From positions 7,068,001 through 7,132,000 of the forward strand of contig OX940865.1 of assembly GCA_954871525.1 (NCBI GenBank): DNA of 64,000 nucleotides, read 5' to 3'. Under the pieces are notes generated by a model that did no database searches, was not told the DNA's origin, and saw only the letters and a list, made by a program, of their open reading frames with translations. The stretch's first letter is position 1. Each line of letters begins with the position of its first letter. Positions 58,965 to 64,000 of the stretch are shown one piece after another. This DNA comes from Parietaria judaica. Taxonomy: Eukaryota; Streptophyta; Magnoliopsida; Rosales; Urticaceae. A program made the position numbers and the translations under genes.

Positions 58965-59235
58965 AATTTGTCCCCTAAACTTTAGTTTTTGAAACTAATG
59001 CCATTTACTTTCGAAAATTTGAATGTATTAATATATGAGATACATGACTTACTCAAATGCATTTGTATCAATTGATTAACGCACAATATCAATGTATAAG
59101 GTTACAGTACTTGAGTCAATAAACAACCTTTTAACTATGGGTCGCGGACTAGTTAAAAATAGTTTTTTTTTTCTTTCACTATTGAGGGTCAATGTGCTAT
59201 CGACAAAAGTTCAGGGCCAAAGTGCACTAAAATAC
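58965..59235. repeat. Possible inverted-repeat element
   Basis: The left part TGCAATTTGTCCCCTAAACT is inverted relative to the right part AGTTCAGGGCCAAAGTGCA (about 59208-59226). Another GTCCCCGAACTTTACATGAT precedes the left arm. Fragments of the same text occur near 15667. No target duplication was found. Confidence 0.45.
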
Positions 59236-59733
59236 ATAACTCAAGGGTATATATAACACAAATTCACATCTCATCAAAAAGGCAAGTAAGGTAATGATCT
59301 TTCAAAGCTAATAATCTTAGCTTGTGTCGCTTGCTTCTCTTCTTCTTTTTTTTTTTTTTTTTTTTTGTAGTGGTGAATATGAGCTTTAAGTAAATGTAAT
59401 AAGGTGTTATGATTTCACTCAAATGTGACTTCAAAGTCACTCATTCAAAGGACACTTTTCTTTTCTCAACTCTCACCATCTACCTTGGAAATTATTGTGT
59501 GAATATATATTATATTATTACATTTCTTTTTACAAAAATAATTGACTGGCCACAATGAATGATGTTATTGTGTGTGTATCTGAAAAATACGTCTGCCATA
59601 AGTGAAATTGAAAGAGCCAACTAAGCTGAGTATTGATTTTAGGTGCATTGTTTGGATGGTCTTTTACGAAGGCTTTATTGACAAAGCTTATACGGGTGAA
59701 CTTTTCATGGAATTTAGAAATATGTGGCACATG

Positions 59734-60197
59734 CAAGGTTCAACTTACCGAACTTGCTGATAAATTGCTTGCCGTTATCGACGGATTAATCGATAACTTA
59801 CCGGATTATCGACGAAAAACTAATAATACTATAGCTTACCGATTACCGATCTTTTCGATGATTATCGACGGATTATCGACACTTATCGAGGGTTATCGAT
59901 GAAAGATCACTAAAATATTTTTAAGAATATATTTAGTAAGTTTATAATGTTGATAAAACATCAAAATGCCAAAAATAAAATCCTTTCATACTTAAACATA
60001 GGTAAATAAAATATAGTCTCACTCTCATATATGTAAATAAAATCATCGAAAAGTGCAAAATTTCTTGAAAAATACATATTTTTGTTATTTTTTAAGATGT
60101 TTGCCGATTTTCGGCAAAAATCATGGAAAAGTACTGGCATGGCCGTCTTACCGATAATTACCGGCAAGATGGATAATCGTGGAAAAGTCAAACCTTG
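59734..60197. mobile_element. MITE with 8-bp TSD, CAAGGTT family (464 bp)
   Basis: The ends CAAGGTTCAACTT and, reversed, CAAGGTTTGACTT are flanked by perfect 8-bp repeats GGCACATG (59726-59733 and 60198-60205). The interior has many short ATCGACGGATTATCGA / ATTACCGGC motifs in both orientations. The open frame at 59633-59902 merely reads through them. 8-bp duplications fit hAT or a MULE-like group. The same ends recur at 62836. Confidence 0.88.
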
Positions 60198-60205
60198 GGC
60201 ACATG

Positions 60206-61120
60206 TACATTATGACATGCTTCAATATCTGAGGTATTTATTTTATTTATAGGGTATCTTTTGTTTTTTCTTTAATGGGCCACAAGATTGTGCAAGTTTA
60301 ATTTAAGAGGTTCCCTTAAGGAAATTGGCTTATGGTAAAAATATAGAACTATGTTTCAATTTTAAAAAAATTTGAAAAGAAGAAAGAAAAAAACGAATAT
60401 AAAACCCCGGTTACATTTTCTCAACTTTTGTATGGTTGAATGGCTATCAAATCTAGATCATTCAAATTTCGATCTGACGGTCCAAATTATTCAGCATTTA
60501 TTTTAAAGTTAAAAAACCAAATTAATATATTTTAGAAGTTAGGAATCCAAAATTCCGATTTGGCATTTTTAGAATACTCTACAAACACTAATAGCTAGCT
60601 TAATTATAAGCTCAACGTAGTATCATTCTCAACTTTTATTGAGAGTCATTAATCATTTTCGAAGACTTTAGCATAGTGACTACACTTCTTCAATGACCAT
60701 CATGTTATTTTGATTTATCTTGCATCCCAAGGCTTGATGTGATACATTGAACGACAATGAAAAGAATCACTTTTTTAAGTGGACCATTTTGCTCCCATAA
60801 TATTTTTGCTTGCTTAATAGTAGCACCAAAATAAATTGGGGGCCAACTTTTATCATTATCATTGTGGTACCTCTCAAGTCTCAAGGCCCTCCCAAAAAAG
60901 TTGTTTTTATAGTTTTGATGCATATTTGGATTTTGACAAAAATTACAAAAGCATTAATGCCAAAATAAAACCCCTGAGTTTAGGCAGATAGTTATGTCTA
61001 TATTATATCACCCAATCCTTATCCTCCGTTCACTCTCTCCTATCCTTGTTCATACACAAGGATACAATTGTCCAAAACAAATAATCTTTATCAATAGTCC
61101 CATATATACATATATATATA
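60206..61120. other. Intergenic AT-rich DNA
   Basis: Nothing gene-like is supported. Confidence 0.5.
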
Positions 61121-61545
61121 TAGAGAGGGGTGGATTTAGTGAGGGCCGAGCGGGGACGGCCGCCACCACTTGATTCAAATCCGTCATTTTTTATAAATAA
61201 ATATATACAGTTTTATCAATATATATTAAATGTATCATAACTAAACAAAGTTAATACTTCGGGTAGTGGTTATTTGAAAATAGTTTTAACTCTCCTTCCT
61301 AGAAGACCAATGTTCAATTCCCATCAACTTCATCTTTTTGAATATTTATGAGCTCTATTATTACTTATCTCTTAATATAAAGATTCTTTTATTATACATT
61401 AATTATAATCTTTGTCTAATTGTATCAATAAAATTTTTATCAATTATTAAAAATTAATTATAAAAATATTTTAATTATCATATTATATTCTAAAAATTTC
61501 GGCTTAATTTTTTTTCGCCCCCTCTTGGTAAAATCCTAGTTCCGC

Positions 61546-61550
<5 letters not shown>
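61121..61550. mobile_element. hAT-like non-autonomous element in a TA tract
   Basis: The left end TAGAGAGGGGTGGATTTAG and, as complement of the right end, TAGGGGCGGAACTAGGATTT are inverted repeats of the plant hAT style. TATATATA flanks both sides (61113-61120 and 61551-61558), consistent with an 8-bp duplication but also with the surrounding microsatellite. Internal text is non-coding. Confidence 0.6.
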
Positions 61551-61558
<8 letters not shown>

Positions 61559-61588
<30 letters not shown>

Positions 61589-62827
61589 GAAAAAAAGGAT
61601 GACCAAAAAAAAATACTCAAGGTAATGTCATTGTTGGGTCTCAATCGGAACTAGAGGATTTTGGTCCTCAAAGCCATCTCCCACATGCAAGCCTATGTCA
61701 TGATCGATATGTAATTCTAACTTCTAACCTCAATTATTTCAACCAATACTAAGAAGAAAAAGGAAACTAATTTATGAAATAGTGTTAGATTTTTAAAGGC
61801 CTCAAAAACACATTTACAAGAGAAAATTAGAGCGGGCTACGCACAAGGTTTAAAGGCCAAGGACGAGCGAAGGTAGCTGCGTCCGAATCTAATTTCAACG
61901 TGTCGGCCTGATGCCGCTTGAGTGAGCAGACTGGTCCGAATTTATTTTTACTTTTTTTTATCATTTTTTTACTAAAAAAATAATTCATATTATTAGATAG
62001 CGTTAGAAAAAATCTACTCTGATATAAAAAAACTTTTTTTTGAGGGATTGATATATAATACTTAACTATTCATAGAGTAGGTAAGTGGATTTATATTCGG
62101 GTGATATGTCTGTTTTACCCTCCTCATGTAGATAATAATGCACAAGTCAAAGTGTCAATTTTAATGACCAAAAAGCTCTAAAAATGTTGGTCCTTTTTTT
62201 TGGGGTTTGGATAATGAAGTGGCTTTCGGTGATAGAATAACAAAGCTACAATAATAAATGGCTTTCGCTTCGATTTTATCAAAATCAAAACGACAAAACT
62301 TTCCTACATTCTCTTTTCTGTTTTCACATTTTGTGAAATCGAAGAATTTAACATGCTATTTTGTGAAATCGAAATTACATGAGATTTATTAGAAATGTGA
62401 AGTCCAAGTAACAAGTATAGGCCAAAACGACACACAAGACGACGAACGACAATGCCTTTTATATGTAAGACCATTGATTAAGTAACAATTTGAAGGCTCG
62501 AATCAGGCCAAGACAACTCATGACTAAACCCAATGTATGCATGCTTCTTCCTTAAAATATGCATGGTGTTCTTCTTCTATTCTATGTAAGAGTTCTTTCA
62601 TTTGATTAGGTTTTTCTTCTTCCTATCGATATTATCATCCAATACGTACTATTAAGCTGTACAGAGAGAATGTTGTGTATCAAGGTCGTTGTGCTTCCTC
62701 CTTAGGTCGACTCCTAGTTGTGATTCGATGTTTTCTCGAGCTCGAATTGAGAGTAGGTGTAAATATGATGATATATTAGTGCATAGCTTTTTTATTTTCG
62801 ACCAGTTGAAGAATGGATGTATGTTGT
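61559..62827. other. Intergenic DNA
   Basis: A (TA)n tract runs to about 61586. A GC-richer patch at about 61830-61935 (GCGGGCTACGCACAAGG, GTCGGCCTGATGCCGC) is unexplained. No gene is supported. Confidence 0.45.
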
Positions 62828-62835
62828 GTTGAGAT

Positions 62836-63018
62836 CAAGGTATTAAATTTCTCGAATATCCATCGGCATGCCCATCGAAAATCTTTTTTCGAGGATATGC
62901 GAAATGATATATCCATCGGCATATCCATCGATTTACCTATGAGATACCAATCGACAAGCGATATATCCGTAAAATGAAAAGTGCGAAACGACATCGGCAA
63001 ACGGTATTTAAAACCTTG
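62836..63018. mobile_element. MITE with 8-bp TSD, CAAGGTT family (183 bp)
   Basis: The ends CAAGGTATTAAATT and, reversed, CAAGGTTTTAAATA are flanked by perfect repeats GTTGAGAT (62828-62835 and 63019-63026). The interior repeats ATATCCATCGGCATRTCCAT-type motifs. It is shorter than its relative at 59734 but shares end sequence and duplication size. Confidence 0.88.
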
Positions 63019-63026
63019 GTTGAGAT

Positions 63027-64000
63027 AAATGTTGATAAGAAGTGTGATGTTGACTGATCATATAAAGTCAAAATTCAGCAAATGGTATATTAATTCATTT
63101 TTAAGGTATATTATATTTTTTTCAAAAATAGTTCTTATATATGTGTAAAACATAATATAAAAGATTAGAAAGAATATAAAAATAATTTTTGAAAATTATT
63201 TGTAAAGTGTAATTTTGAATTGTATAAACTTTAACTGATAAAAGGCTATAATTAGAAATTAAGAGAGAGAGAAAAATACACTATGAGAAAGTACTATTTA
63301 AAAAAATATATAATACTAACTTCATTAAACCTCTCGAGTCCCTCAAACGGGTGCGACTCCGGAAGGAAGAGTACTCTAAATAAATTATCATTGGCAACAG
63401 TCAAACGAGTATCTCAAACCGGTTCGGAATAACCCCCAAATCTTGTAAGTTTCCAAAGTTTTCGAGTGAATTTCAATCCGAAAAAGATAATTTGTTATTT
63501 TCAACCTTGAAAGTATATTTTTATGAAAAATTAAAAGTTAAGTACAAAAACAAAATAAAATAAAAAGCTTTTAGAATATTCTTTTATTGGTTGTGTTTGG
63601 AATATCATATTTATGTCTTGAGTAAAAATCTTTTGTGTTCGAAAATATTAATAATCAGATCACCAAATTGAAATTCAGGAATGACCAAACGACGACGTTT
63701 TAGAGGAGAAATTGAAGAGTGGATTAAATAATAAGAGAGTTTGGATCTTCATCAACACCTGACAAATTAACCAAAAATAAAATCATCATATAAATATAAA
63801 GCTTTATGAAGGCACGGCCAGGCTGTAAACAGTAAACACAACAACACGAAATCTTTAATCGGTCATCCACATTACATAATAATTGCATACTTATATATTA
63901 AAATTTAATAACCGCATTTTATTAAATTCGGTGAAGTGGTTATTAAATTTAATTAATAACTACATATAATTATGATCATATATTGAAAGAAATTAGATTC
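63027..64000. other. Intergenic AT-rich DNA to the window end
   Basis: No gene or bounded repeat was seen. A more balanced patch at about 63335-63450 (CTCGAGTCCCTCAAACGGG) is unexplained. Confidence 0.5.

Noticed and set aside
59633..59902. 89-codon frame
   Set aside because: It starts outside and runs into the repeat motifs of a MITE with perfect target duplications.

Overview
The window is nuclear DNA of a flowering plant, almost certainly a eudicot. Three spliced or intact host genes have clear plant counterparts: an RRM-type RNA-binding protein, an HHO/NIGT1-type GARP transcription factor, and a CRR21-like chloroplast PPR editing factor. The rest is AT-rich intergenic DNA filled with transposable elements. 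No bacterial-style features, rRNA, tRNA or CRISPR array were seen.

Layout, left to right. 1-963 is the 3' end of a Ty1/copia element with its 3' LTR, sitting 26 bp upstream of a broken RBR (RING-IBR) E3-ligase pseudogene at 989-1679. 2184-14529 is a complete 12.3-kb Ty3/gypsy element of the Tat/Retand/Ogre type: two ~680-bp LTRs, a GTGAT target duplication, gag, protease, RT, RNase H, a second (archaeal-type) RNase H and integrase, a tandem-repeat-rich 3' region, and a long gene on the opposite strand. 15743-16096 is an unrecognised exon on the minus strand. 17147-20513 is a nested complex: a 5'-truncated LINE (minus), a hAT-like DNA transposon inserted in it, and LTR-like sequence inside that. 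20990-22215 is a diverged tandem duplication. 22292-23222 is a solo LTR with TSD.

23624-25989 is the nine-exon RRM gene. 28280-34419 is a very young chromovirus-like Ty3/gypsy element on the minus strand. It has nearly identical 2.1-kb LTRs, a GCGTC TSD and an initiator-Met PBS, but its interior is reduced to a broken integrase with a chromodomain-like tail. 35229-38435 is the four-exon HHO/NIGT1-type gene (minus), with a 100-bp CT/GA microsatellite in its leader or promoter. From 38.8 to 53.9 kb there is no supported gene; I found several MITEs, one with perfect TSD and TIRs at 41339-41654. 53971-56427 is the intact, intronless CRR21-like PPR gene. The right end carries four more non-autonomous or inverted-repeat elements.

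The most interesting part is the Tat element. Its antisense strand holds a gene of about 1,017 codons with its own TATA box. A short GT-AG intron on that strand joins two long open frames in phase. Its sense strand is damaged. However, the stop separating protease from RT lies in the exact CAA-UAG-CAA-UUA context of tobamovirus-type stop-codon readthrough, and the gag stop overlaps the protease-frame ATG as ATGA. Each of these is a testable, unusual expression feature in a plant retrotransposon.
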